A stretch of DNA of 44,677 nt from Rhodobiaceae bacterium (GTDB lineage: Bacteria > Pseudomonadota > Alphaproteobacteria > Rhizobiales > JANQQB01): contig JANQQB010000142.1 in assembly GCA_028285165.1 (NCBI GenBank), positions 1 to 44,677 of the forward strand. Direction: 5' to 3'. Position numbers and translations under genes: made by a program. Positions 14,688-22,694 of the stretch are shown piece after piece. The stretch's first letter is position 1, and each line of letters begins with the position of its first letter. The notes under the pieces are model-generated. The model searched no databases and was not told the DNA's origin. It saw nothing but the letters and a program-made list of their open reading frames with translations.

Positions 14688-16810
14688 TGACGCAGCCGGG
14701 CGAGAGCGTCGCCCTGCCCCGGCTTCGCGACGACCTGACATTGCACCATGGCGGACGAGACGGATCCGGCGCGGATCGCTGGGTCGTGGAGGATTTTGCC
14801 CGCAACCGCTTTTTTGTCGTCGGCAGCAAACAATTGGAGATCCTCAGGCACTGGGCGCCTATTCAGCAGGCTGCGCTTGCCGAGCGGGTCGCCGGTCGAA
14901 GCGGGATGGCGGTAACGGAAGACGACATTGCTGCGCTGGCCAGCTTCCTGCAGCGCAACGAACTGGTCGCTCCGGAGCCCGACGCCACGCTGGAAAGCTT
15001 TACGGCCAAGGAGAACGCGAAACGGAGCAATTGGGCCTATAACTACATCTCGAAATACTTCTTCATGAAGTTTCCGCTGGTCAATCCGCAGGCCTTTCTC
15101 AAGGCCACCTACCCCATCGTCTCCGTTGTCTATTCCCGTTTGTTCCTGCTGTTCAGCCTGATCGCCACGCTGACTGGCCTGTTTCTGGTGTTTCGTCAGT
15201 TCGATGCCTTCCGCACAAGCGCGGCCGAACTCATCTCGTTCGAGTATGCGGGATGGTTCGTCGTGGCGCTGGTGTTTTCCAAGATCTGCCATGAGCTCGG
15301 CCACGGCTACACGGCTATCCGGTACGGATGCCGTGTCCCCTCCATGGGCGTCGCCCTCATGGTTTTCTGGCCGGTCCTGTATACGGAGACCTCGGCCGCA
15401 TGGAAGCTGAAATCTCCGGCTGAACGCCAGTTGATCAACGGTGCCGGCATCCTGACGGAATTGCTGATTGCCGGCTATGCGACGCTGTTGTGGAGTTTCC
15501 TGCCGCCGGGGCCGGCCCAGAACGCGGCGTTCTATCTGGCCGTCATCGGTTGGACATTGAGCCTGGCCGTCAACCTCAATCCGTTCATGCGGTTCGACGG
15601 CTATTACATTCTGTCCGACATGGTGGGGCTTCCCAACCTGCACCAGCGCTCGTCCGATCTCGCGCGCTGGTTCCTGCGGCGCTATCTGCTTGGTCTCGGC
15701 GACCCGCCGCCGGAGCCCATGCCGACACGCAAGCGTCGGCTTGTCGTGGTGTTCGGATTTCTGCTTTGGGCGTATCGCCTCGTCCTGTTTCTGACGATCG
15801 CCCTTTTGGTCTATCACTTCTTTATCAAGGTGGTCGGGCTGATCCTGTTTGCCGTGGAGATCGGCTATCTCATCCTGCGACCGATATACGGAGAAATAAA
15901 AGTGTGGTGGCGACGACGGGCGGATGCCCGCCTCAATGGCCGGTCCGCGACCGGGCTGGCCCTTGTGCTGATCCTGATTGCGGGGGTGGTCTTCCCGTGG
16001 CAGAGCACGGTCGGCAGCGCCGGGGTCCTGACAAGCGGCCAGTTTGCGCGCGTGTTCACCCGCAGTGAAGGGCGTCTGACGGCCGTCCATGCGGAGGCAG
16101 GCAAGGCGGTCAAGGCCGGCGACGTCCTGTTTGAGCTGGCCTCCCCTAAGCTCGATCTGGAAATCTCGCAAGCCGCGGCCGAAGCCCGGGTTGCGGAAAT
16201 CCGGATGCGCCAGGCCCTTCTCAACGTCCGGCAATCGGATCAGTTCCAGGTCTTCGGGTCGGAACGCCAGCGGGTCGCCCGACTGATGACGGACCTGCAG
16301 GCCAAAGCCTCGCAGCAGACGATCCGGGCGCCTTTCGATGGTCGCGTTACCGATGTCGCGAGCCAACTCGAGCCCGGTCGCTGGCTGCCGGACCGGATGG
16401 AGCTTGCCCTCGTGCTCGGGACCGAAGGCCCAGTCGTTTGGGGCTACGTCGCCGAAAGCGATCTTCAGCGGCTCAGTGTCGGCGCCAGCGCGCGTTTTTT
16501 CAGTCATACGCCTGAAATGGACCCGATCCCGCTGACGCTGACCGCCATGGACGTCGATGCGGCGGCCCGCCTGCCGTTTCCCGGATTGATCGCGGAATTC
16601 GGAGGAACGATCGCTGCAGAAGAGACCGACAACCGGCAATTCCGACCGGTCGATTCCTATTACCGGGTGCGGCTCGACGTCATCGATCCGGATTTTGCTC
16701 TCGACAGGCTGCATTACGGTCAGGTGGTGATCGACGGGACCAGGGAAAGCCTGTTTGCGAAGGCCTGGAGACAGGCGGCAGCGATCATCGTGCGCGAGGC
16801 GAGTTTCTGA
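14687..16810 (+). CDS. M50 (site-2 protease type) metalloprotease fused to HlyD-like adaptor module
   Basis: A 707-residue multi-pass membrane protein. Residues 1-110 contain a small domain possibly of PqqD/winged-helix type. The M50 core has several membrane helices with the zinc motif HELGH (His202, Glu203, His206) and the second motif NLNPFMRFDG, whose Asp304 is the expected third ligand. More helices follow to about 405 and again at 424-441. The C-terminal 265 residues are HlyD-like: a lipoyl half (EGRLTAVHAEAGKAVKAGD), helical hairpin at about 485-545, then IRAPFDGRVTDV and a barrel. Similar proteins are annotated as putative peptide zinc metalloproteases. It is the only inner-membrane core candidate in an operon with TolC and HlyD proteins, so it may process or translocate the giant protein. 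That role is inferred. Confidence 0.8.
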   Translation: MTQPGESVALPRLRDDLTLHHGGRDGSGADRWVVEDFARNRFFVVGSKQLEILRHWAPIQQAALAERVAGRSGMAVTEDDIAALASFLQRNELVAPEPDATLESFTAKENAKRSNWAYNYISKYFFMKFPLVNPQAFLKATYPIVSVVYSRLFLLFSLIATLTGLFLVFRQFDAFRTSAAELISFEYAGWFVVALVFSKICHELGHGYTAIRYGCRVPSMGVALMVFWPVLYTETSAAWKLKSPAERQLINGAGILTELLIAGYATLLWSFLPPGPAQNAAFYLAVIGWTLSLAVNLNPFMRFDGYYILSDMVGLPNLHQRSSDLARWFLRRYLLGLGDPPPEPMPTRKRRLVVVFGFLLWAYRLVLFLTIALLVYHFFIKVVGLILFAVEIGYLILRPIYGEIKVWWRRRADARLNGRSATGLALVLILIAGVVFPWQSTVGSAGVLTSGQFARVFTRSEGRLTAVHAEAGKAVKAGDVLFELASPKLDLEISQAAAEARVAEIRMRQALLNVRQSDQFQVFGSERQRVARLMTDLQAKASQQTIRAPFDGRVTDVASQLEPGRWLPDRMELALVLGTEGPVVWGYVAESDLQRLSVGASARFFSHTPEMDPIPLTLTAMDVDAAARLPFPGLIAEFGGTIAAEETDNRQFRPVDSYYRVRLDVIDPDFALDRLHYGQVVIDGTRESLFAKAWRQAAAIIVREASF

Positions 16811-16835
16811 CGCGTTCGTGTTTCGCCGGACACGC

Positions 16836-16860
16836 GCCGCCTGACAAGCGGCTTGCTTTG
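16836..16860 (+). terminator. Possible terminator after the export operon
   Basis: A short GCCGC / GCGGC stem (16836-16840 and 16848-16852) with a 7-base loop, followed by TTGCTTTG. It lies 26 bases after the M50 stop. The stem is only 5 bp and the T-run is broken, so termination may be weak. Confidence 0.3.
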
Positions 16861-16885
16861 CCCGTCCACTAAGATGCGTTTCGGT

Positions 16886-16897
16886 CCGCAATTGCGG
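16886..16897. promoter_or_regulatory. Perfect 12-bp palindrome upstream of the MttB-family gene
   Basis: CCGCAATTGCGG is a perfect palindrome 85 bases before the methyltransferase start at 16982. Dimeric regulators bind such sites, so it is a candidate operator. No regulator gene is adjacent. Confidence 0.3.
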
Positions 16898-16981
16898 TCC
16901 TAAGGTGCGCAAACGTGGCCCTTGGAGTCCGGCAAGACCTTATCCTTTGAAAAAAGCGGAACGATTTCAAGGAGACTTCAG

Positions 16982-18547
16982 ATGGCCGAAGCGACCGCCC
17001 GGCGGCGGAGACGGCGTGCACATGACCATCAATCCGGCAATACCGGACCGGAACAGCTCCCCTGGCGGCACATCGTCAACCCGAACCCGCCGCTCGCCCC
17101 GCTCTCGGCCGAGCAACTCGCTGAGATCCATGACATGTCGATGCGGATCCTCGAGGATCACGGGATCGAAGTCGTCAGCGATCGGGCACGGGACCTCTAC
17201 CGGAAGGCCGGAGCGGTTGTCGACGATGATACCCATATCGTGCGTATTGGCCGGGAAGCGGTCATGGAGACGATCGCCAAGGCCCCGGACACCTTCACTC
17301 TGACGCCGCGCAATCCGGAGCGGGCGATCGAAATCGGCGGCAATACGATTAACTTCGGCCTCGTTTCGGGACCGCCCAACGTCCATGATCGCGTATCAGG
17401 TCGTCGCCCCGGAAACTTTGACGATTATCAGACGCTCATAAAGCTCGGCCAGCATTTCAACATCATCCATTTTTTCGGCAATCAGGCGGTGGCACCGACG
17501 GACATGCCGCCGAATTCCAGGCATCTGGATACCTATCGCGTCAATCTCATGCTCAGCGACAAGGTGTTCAGCGCCGTGTCGATCGGCAGCGGTCGAACGC
17601 GCGATGCTGTCGAGATGATTGCCATCGCGCGCGGAAAATCGCTTGCCGACCTCGTGGACGAACCCGCGACATTCACGAACATCAACGTCAACTCACCGCG
17701 AAAACTCGATACGGAAATGGCGGACGGCGCCATGCAGATGGCGGCCCTTGGCCAGGCGACGATCGTCACGCCGTTCACGCTGATGGGTGCGATGACGCCA
17801 GTCACGCTGGCCGGCGCGCTTGCGCAGCAAAATGCGGAAGCCCTGTTCGGCATCATGCTCACCCAGCTTGTCCGCCCGGGGGCTCCGGTGATCTACGGCG
17901 CATTCACCTCGAATGTCGATCTGAGGTCCGGTGCCCCGGCCTTCGGGACGCCTGAAAACGGCAAGGCCAATGTAATCGGCGGTCAGTTGGCTCGGTGGTA
18001 CGGCCTTCCCTACCGCACAAGCGCCTGCAACGCCTCGAATTGTGTCGATGCCCAGGCGGTGTATGAGACTGAAATGGCACTATGGGGCGCTGTGATGGGC
18101 CACGGCAACGTGGTCTACCATGCGGCGGGATGGCTGGAAGGCGGTCTGGTAGCGTCCTTTGAGAAACTGATTGTCGATGTCGAGATGCTGCAGGCCATGG
18201 CCGAGTTCCTGAAGCCCATCGACCTGTCGCGTGACGCGTTCGGCATCGAAGCCATCGGCGACGTCGATCCGGGCGGGCACTTCTTCGGCAGCCCGCACAC
18301 GCTGGAACGCTATCGCGATGCGTTCTACGAACCGATTGTCAGCGACTGGCAGAACAACGAAAACTGGCAACAGGCCGGCGGCAAGGACGGCACGGAGCGG
18401 GCCACGGCGTTGTGGCAGGCGGCGCTGGAGGCGTTTGAGGCTCCGGCGATCGATCCCGGTCGGGTCGAGGCGCTTGACGCGTATATCGCGCAGCGGAAAC
18501 TGGAAATTGGTGACGACGAACCCACATCGCCGATAGAATTGCCCTGA
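16982..18547 (+). CDS. MttB-family (non-pyrrolysine) methylamine/betaine corrinoid methyltransferase
   Basis: A 521-residue TIM-barrel methyltransferase of the trimethylamine methyltransferase (MttB) superfamily. Family members move a methyl group from a quaternary or tertiary amine to a corrinoid protein in the cytoplasm. The whole frame is read without an in-frame TAG, so it belongs to the non-pyrrolysine branch that includes the glycine betaine methyltransferase MtgB. Characteristic stretches are the N-terminal LAEIHDMSMRILEDHGIEV, the NFGLVSGPPNVHD loop and YRTSACNASNCVDAQA. The ATG at 16982 has AAGGAG at 16969-16974; an in-frame start at 16922 lacks one. No corrinoid protein (MttC), reactivase (RamA) or partner methyltransferase lies nearby, so the substrate cannot be named. 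Confidence 0.85.
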   Translation: MAEATARRRRRRAHDHQSGNTGPEQLPWRHIVNPNPPLAPLSAEQLAEIHDMSMRILEDHGIEVVSDRARDLYRKAGAVVDDDTHIVRIGREAVMETIAKAPDTFTLTPRNPERAIEIGGNTINFGLVSGPPNVHDRVSGRRPGNFDDYQTLIKLGQHFNIIHFFGNQAVAPTDMPPNSRHLDTYRVNLMLSDKVFSAVSIGSGRTRDAVEMIAIARGKSLADLVDEPATFTNINVNSPRKLDTEMADGAMQMAALGQATIVTPFTLMGAMTPVTLAGALAQQNAEALFGIMLTQLVRPGAPVIYGAFTSNVDLRSGAPAFGTPENGKANVIGGQLARWYGLPYRTSACNASNCVDAQAVYETEMALWGAVMGHGNVVYHAAGWLEGGLVASFEKLIVDVEMLQAMAEFLKPIDLSRDAFGIEAIGDVDPGGHFFGSPHTLERYRDAFYEPIVSDWQNNENWQQAGGKDGTERATALWQAALEAFEAPAIDPGRVEALDAYIAQRKLEIGDDEPTSPIELP

Positions 18548-18649
18548 AATCGACGTCGCACCGCCGATCATCATCGCACGAACACAATGCGATCGTATCG
18601 ACCGGTCGCGGTCATGCAACAAGGGCAATGTGCGCACAGGAGCGGCGGT

Positions 18650-19144
18650 GTGAGAGACGGGATCAAGGAACGGCCGAACGCGATACCCTGGCCACCAATC
18701 CTCTTTTTCAGTGCGTTTTTCGGCGCTCTGGCGCTGGAAACCGCCGTCGGAACACCGTTCCAGGTGCCGGAATCTCTGATCGGGCCGGTCCGCTTCGGCG
18801 GGTTTGCGTTGGCGGCAACGGGCTGCGGCCTGATGGGTTGGGCCCTTGCGACGATGGCGCGGCGCAATGCGAACATATTGCCGAACCGAGCTGCCACGCA
18901 GCTCGTGACGACGGGACCGTTCGCGTTTTCCCGCAATCCGATCTATCTCGGCGAAGCCGTTCTCCTGTTGGGCCTCGCGGGCATTCTGACAAGCCTTTGG
19001 TTTCTGCTTGCCTGCTTGTTTTGCGTTGCCACCATCTCGGTCCTGGGCATTGCCAGGGAGGAGGCCCATATGCGCGCCGTTTTCGGTCCGCAATGGCAGG
19101 CCTATTGCATGCGCGTGCCGCGATGGGTGCTCGGTCCGTTCTGA
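18650..19144 (+). CDS. Isoprenylcysteine carboxyl methyltransferase-like membrane protein
   Basis: A 164-residue integral membrane protein of the ICMT/phospholipid N-methyltransferase superfamily. Four hydrophobic segments are visible, and the C-terminal half carries the S-adenosylmethionine-binding signature GPFAFSRNPIYLG followed by REEAHMRAVFGPQWQAYC. The GTG at 18650 was chosen because AGGAG lies at 18638-18642 with 7-base spacing; an in-frame ATG at 18587 would add 21 residues without a ribosome binding site. It may follow the MttB gene in one transcript (gap about 100 bases). Bacterial members have diverse, mostly unknown acceptors. A second member of the superfamily is at 26560-27255. 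Confidence 0.75.
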   Translation: MRDGIKERPNAIPWPPILFFSAFFGALALETAVGTPFQVPESLIGPVRFGGFALAATGCGLMGWALATMARRNANILPNRAATQLVTTGPFAFSRNPIYLGEAVLLLGLAGILTSLWFLLACLFCVATISVLGIAREEAHMRAVFGPQWQAYCMRVPRWVLGPF

Positions 19145-19255
19145 ACGCCACGGCATTTCGTGCCAACAATCGGACATTGTCGATCGGGACCCTGATCCGC
19201 CGCGGCGGTCCAGGCGTATCGCTACAACCTATTGCAATGGCAGGATCAATCCGGC

Positions 19256-20719
19256 ATGGCCAAAGTCGCCGCCCCCATCCTCGTCTGGTTTCGCAGGGAT
19301 CTGCGATTGGCGGACAACCCGGCCCTGACCTTTGCCGCAGAAACCGGGCGCCCGATCCTTCCGGTTTACATCCATGAGACGGACACAAACCAGCGTCCTG
19401 ACGGGGGAGCCGCAAAGTGGTGGCTGCACCACAGCCTCCATGCCCTGAAGGAGACGTTGGCGAGCCGCGGCCTGGCCCTTTGCCTGCGCCGCGGACCGGC
19501 CGGTGAAACCCTCTCCGATCTCATCGCGGAGACCGGTGCTGAAAGCATTGTCTGGAACCGGCGATATGATGCAGCCGGCATCGAAGCTGACACTGCCCTC
19601 AAAACCCGGTTCTCCGAGGCGGGCCTCATTGTTCGCAGTTTCAAGGCCCACCTCCTGGTCGAACCGTGGGACATGAAAACAAAGTCAGGCGGACCGTTCC
19701 GCGTGTTCACCCCGTTCTGGCGAACGCTGTCGGTTCGTGATGATATCGCTGATCCCTATCCAGCACCCGATGCGCTGACGCCGTTCGACGCGTCGGTCGA
19801 CAGCCTCGCGATCGAAGACCTGGATCTGACGCCGGCGCGGGACTGGGCCGACGCATTTTCCGATGTGTGGACGCCCGGCGAAGCCGGCGCAACAGAACGC
19901 CTGGGTGCTTTCTTGTCGTCAGCGGTGGCCGGGTATTCCGACCGGCGCGATCTGCCGGGACAATCCGGAACATCGCGCCTGTCGCCGCATCTGCGGTTCG
20001 GCGAGATCTCTCCGCGTATGATCTGGCACGAAACGCGCGCGGCGACCCGCTCAAAAGCCTCGGCCGCTTCGGCACAGACGTTTTTGTCGGAGATTGCCTG
20101 GCGCGAGTTTTCCTATCATCTGCTGTATTACAATCCCGATCTGGCGACGAAAAACTATGCGGCGACATTCGACGCGTTTCCATGGGGCGACGACGCGGGG
20201 CATCTGAAAGCCTGGCAGCGCGGCCAAACCGGATACCCGATCGTCGACGCCGGCATGCGCGAGTTGTGGCGGTTCGGCTGGATGCACAACCGCGTGCGCA
20301 TGATCACAGCGTCCTTCCTGACCAAGCACCTGCTGATCGACTGGCGGCGCGGCGAAGACTGGTTCTGGGATACGCTTGTCGACGCGGATCCGGCCAGCAA
20401 CGCTGCCAGCTGGCAATGGGTTGCCGGTTCGGGTGCCGATGCAGCGCCGTATTTCCGGATCTTCAATCCGATCCTTCAGGGAGAAAAATTCGATCCGGAA
20501 GGCCTCTACATTCGGAGCCACGTGCCGGAACTTGCTCGTCTTGACCGCAAATGGCTGCACAAACCGTGGGAAGCGCCGGCCGCCGTGCTTGATGCCGCCG
20601 GCATCCGTCTCGGCGAGACCTACCCCCGTCCGATCGTCGACCACCGCAGCGCCCGACAGGCCGCGCTCGATGCATACCAGTCCATGAAATCCGCCGACTC
20701 CCCGGCACTGTCCGCTTGA
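19256..20719 (+). CDS. phrB: Deoxyribodipyrimidine photolyase (CPD photolyase)
   Basis: A 487-residue flavoenzyme that repairs UV-induced cyclobutane pyrimidine dimers using blue light. The N-terminal alpha/beta antenna domain starts with LVWFRRDLRLADNPAL. The C-terminal FAD-binding helical domain has LSPHLRFGEISPR, WMHNRVRMITASFLTKHLL and the SWQWVAGSGADAAPYFRIFN region, matching class I bacterial CPD photolyases rather than cryptochrome-like or (6-4) enzymes. The ATG at 19256 begins just before the conserved start; an in-frame ATG at 19232 is possible. It stands alone between unrelated genes, with an inverted repeat behind it. Confidence 0.93.
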   Translation: MAKVAAPILVWFRRDLRLADNPALTFAAETGRPILPVYIHETDTNQRPDGGAAKWWLHHSLHALKETLASRGLALCLRRGPAGETLSDLIAETGAESIVWNRRYDAAGIEADTALKTRFSEAGLIVRSFKAHLLVEPWDMKTKSGGPFRVFTPFWRTLSVRDDIADPYPAPDALTPFDASVDSLAIEDLDLTPARDWADAFSDVWTPGEAGATERLGAFLSSAVAGYSDRRDLPGQSGTSRLSPHLRFGEISPRMIWHETRAATRSKASAASAQTFLSEIAWREFSYHLLYYNPDLATKNYAATFDAFPWGDDAGHLKAWQRGQTGYPIVDAGMRELWRFGWMHNRVRMITASFLTKHLLIDWRRGEDWFWDTLVDADPASNAASWQWVAGSGADAAPYFRIFNPILQGEKFDPEGLYIRSHVPELARLDRKWLHKPWEAPAAVLDAAGIRLGETYPRPIVDHRSARQAALDAYQSMKSADSPALSA

Positions 20720-20740
20720 CGTGCCCGTCCCGCCCTCCGT

Positions 20741-20760
20741 GCCGGATTACCTAATCCGGC
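20741..20760 (+). terminator. Inverted repeat after the photolyase gene
   Basis: GCCGGATTA and TAATCCGGC flank a two-base centre (in practice an 8-bp stem with a 4-base loop), 22 bases after the photolyase stop. No T-run follows, so it is a stem-loop terminator candidate only. Confidence 0.45.
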
Positions 20761-20822
20761 TAATGTCCAAAACACCGCGAAACAGCTCGTCGCATTCCGT
20801 CAATTGTCCGTATTTCCAATGC

Positions 20823-20852
20823 TTTACAAGCACTTATACGGCTCTATATACT
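20823..20852 (+). promoter_or_regulatory. Candidate sigma-70-type promoter for cfa
   Basis: TTTACA at 20823-20828, an 18-base spacer, then TATACT at 20847-20852. The elements match TTGACA/TATAAT at 4 of 6 and 5 of 6 positions. Transcription would start near 20860, about 60 bases before the cfa ATG. Confidence 0.45.
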
Positions 20853-20917
20853 GATCCGCGTGGCCCCTCACTATGCTGGAGAACGCCGCTTATCAGTCAG
20901 TGCAGAAAGAGGCTCAC

Positions 20918-22159
20918 ATGAACTCGGTCCCCTTGACATCCCCCATCCTGCTTCGGTCCGATACCGGATCGCGTGCCTTCAAGGGGGTCCCGGTCGCGGC
21001 ACGTGCCATGCTAAAGATCGCGACCAGCATCGAATTCGGGTCGCTGGACATTACGCTGCCTGACGACCGGACCTTTCGCATTGAAGGGTCGCAACCCGGA
21101 CCGCATGGCAAACTCCATATTCACGATTATGCCGCGATCGGCCGGGTCCTGAAAGCGTCCGACGTGGGACTGGGCGAGGCCTTCATGGCCGGCGAGTGGT
21201 CGAGCCCGGATGTCACGCTTCTGCTGGAGGTCATTGTCCGCAACCACCACACGATCATGAAACGGGCTCGGGGCAATCCGATTGCCCGAATGCTTCTGCG
21301 TTTCCGCCACTGGCTCAACCGCAACACGCCGTCCGGATCGAAACGCAACATTTCGGCCCATTACGATCTTGGAAACGCGTTCTACGAAAAGTGGCTCGAT
21401 TCCTCGATGACCTATTCGTCCGCCTATTTCGGAGGCGACAGCGAGGATCTTACCGCCGCCCAGACGAACAAGTATCGCAAGCTTGCGGAGGATGTCCGGA
21501 TCGGTGCCGGCGACGAGGTTCTCGAAATCGGCTGCGGCTGGGGCGGCTTTGCCGAATACGCGGCGCGTGAGATCGGCTGTTCGGTGACGGGACTGACGAT
21601 TTCGCGCGAGCAATACGACTTTGCCCGAAAACGCATTCACGAAGCCGGGCTGAATGAAAAGGTGACGATCAAGTTTCAGGATTATCGCCACGAAACCGGG
21701 CAATATGACCGGATCGTCTCGATCGAGATGTTCGAGGCTGTGGGCGAAAAATACTGGCCGGTGTTTTTCGACAAGATGCGCAATTGCCTGAAGGACGACG
21801 GCCTTGCCGGTCTTCAGGTCATCGCTATCCAGGATCGCATGTTCGAGTCCTATCGCACCAAACCGGACTTCATTCAGCGCTATATCTTCCCCGGCGGCAT
21901 GTTGCCCACGCCGTCAATCATGCGCGATCTCGGCGAGAAGGTCGGCATGTCTCTGACTGACCAGACGATTTTCGGCCTGGATTATGCGCGTACGCTTTCG
22001 GAGTGGCGACGCCGTTTCGACGGCAATTGGCCGGCGATCAAACCGCTCGGCTTCGACGAACGGTTCAAGAAGCTCTGGCAGTTCTATCTGCATTATTGCG
22101 AAGCGGGATTCCGGGCTGGAAACATCGATGTCCGGCAGATGATCTTCGCTCGGCGCTGA
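20918..22159 (+). CDS. cfa: Cyclopropane-fatty-acyl-phospholipid synthase
   Basis: A 413-residue SAM-dependent enzyme that adds a methylene bridge across the double bond of unsaturated acyl chains in membrane phospholipids. The N-terminal region (about 1-125) has the family FMAGEWSSPDVTLLLE stretch. The catalytic methyltransferase domain starts with ISAHYDLGNAFYEKWLD, followed by the SAM-binding VLEIGCGWGGF (201-211), VTGLTISREQYDFA and SIEMFEAVGEKYW, and the FIQRYIFPGGMLP motif. The ATG at 20918 is preceded by AGAGG; an earlier in-frame ATG at 20873 falls very close to the predicted transcription start. The gene appears monocistronic. Confidence 0.93.
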   Translation: MNSVPLTSPILLRSDTGSRAFKGVPVAARAMLKIATSIEFGSLDITLPDDRTFRIEGSQPGPHGKLHIHDYAAIGRVLKASDVGLGEAFMAGEWSSPDVTLLLEVIVRNHHTIMKRARGNPIARMLLRFRHWLNRNTPSGSKRNISAHYDLGNAFYEKWLDSSMTYSSAYFGGDSEDLTAAQTNKYRKLAEDVRIGAGDEVLEIGCGWGGFAEYAAREIGCSVTGLTISREQYDFARKRIHEAGLNEKVTIKFQDYRHETGQYDRIVSIEMFEAVGEKYWPVFFDKMRNCLKDDGLAGLQVIAIQDRMFESYRTKPDFIQRYIFPGGMLPTPSIMRDLGEKVGMSLTDQTIFGLDYARTLSEWRRRFDGNWPAIKPLGFDERFKKLWQFYLHYCEAGFRAGNIDVRQMIFARR

Positions 22160-22190
22160 TCCGGACCGTCGGTTCGCTGCGGGAGAACGA

Positions 22191-22211
22191 ATTGCCGGGC
22201 TTTCCGGCAAT
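22191..22211 (+). terminator. Stem-loop after cfa
   Basis: ATTGCCGG / CCGGCAAT with loop GCTTT, 31 bases after the cfa stop. An 8-bp stem without a T-run; probably a weak terminator or RNA 3' end. Confidence 0.4.
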
Positions 22212-22310
22212 CAAGCGCAATCATGCAATTGCACTTTACCGGGCTCTCCCATAAAGTCCGGTCTTGGCTAACGGCTGTTTTCCCTACCGTTTTTCTTGCA
22301 GTGAGGGCGC

Positions 22311-22670
22311 ATGTCGCAAACTATGTTCGACCGATACGGCGGATTTGCGGCCGTCAGCAAGATCGTGTTGTCGTTTTACGATAAGGCGTTGGACTCCGAT
22401 ACGATCGGCAAGTATTTCGAGCATGTCGACCTGCCGGCCCTGATCGATCATCAGACGAAGTTCATCAGTTCCGTTATGGGAGGACCGGCAAGCTATACGA
22501 ATGAACAATTGGAGCGCATTCATGCCGGCCTGGCTATCGATAAGGACGCCATGGACGAAATGATCGACCTCCTGGAAGAGACGCTGGAGGAATTCGGTCT
22601 GGATGCGACGGATGTCGATCATCTCGTCGGTGAAATAAGGGGACGGACGTCCTACATCGTCTCGGCCTGA
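22311..22670 (+). CDS. Group I truncated hemoglobin-like protein
   Basis: A 119-residue protein with the truncated-globin fold pattern: the MFDRYGGFAAVSKIV start, Tyr23 at the B10 position in SFYDKAL, the helix E segment DHQTKFISSVMGGPASY, and the proximal heme-ligand His71 in ERIHAGL. These residues are those needed to bind heme and O2, NO or CO. The stop is 24 bases before the cyclase start at 22695, so the two genes almost certainly form one transcript. That makes a gas-sensing or NO-protecting role coupled to cAMP signalling plausible, although the sequence does not show direct contact. Confidence 0.85.
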   Translation: MSQTMFDRYGGFAAVSKIVLSFYDKALDSDTIGKYFEHVDLPALIDHQTKFISSVMGGPASYTNEQLERIHAGLAIDKDAMDEMIDLLEETLEEFGLDATDVDHLVGEIRGRTSYIVSA

Positions 22671-22694
22671 CGCAGCGAGGTTCGGATAGGCGAC

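Noticed and set aside
10861-16810. Reading the operon as an ordinary RND or type I (HlyB-driven) efflux system
   Set aside because: No RND, MFS or ABC engine is encoded between 5222 and 16982. The inner-membrane protein present has an M50 zinc-protease core.
14672-16912. Long open frame (about 746 codons) antisense to the M50-HlyD gene
   Set aside because: The sense strand carries intact HELGH, NLNPFMRFDG and lipoyl motifs. The antisense translation is basic and unstructured.
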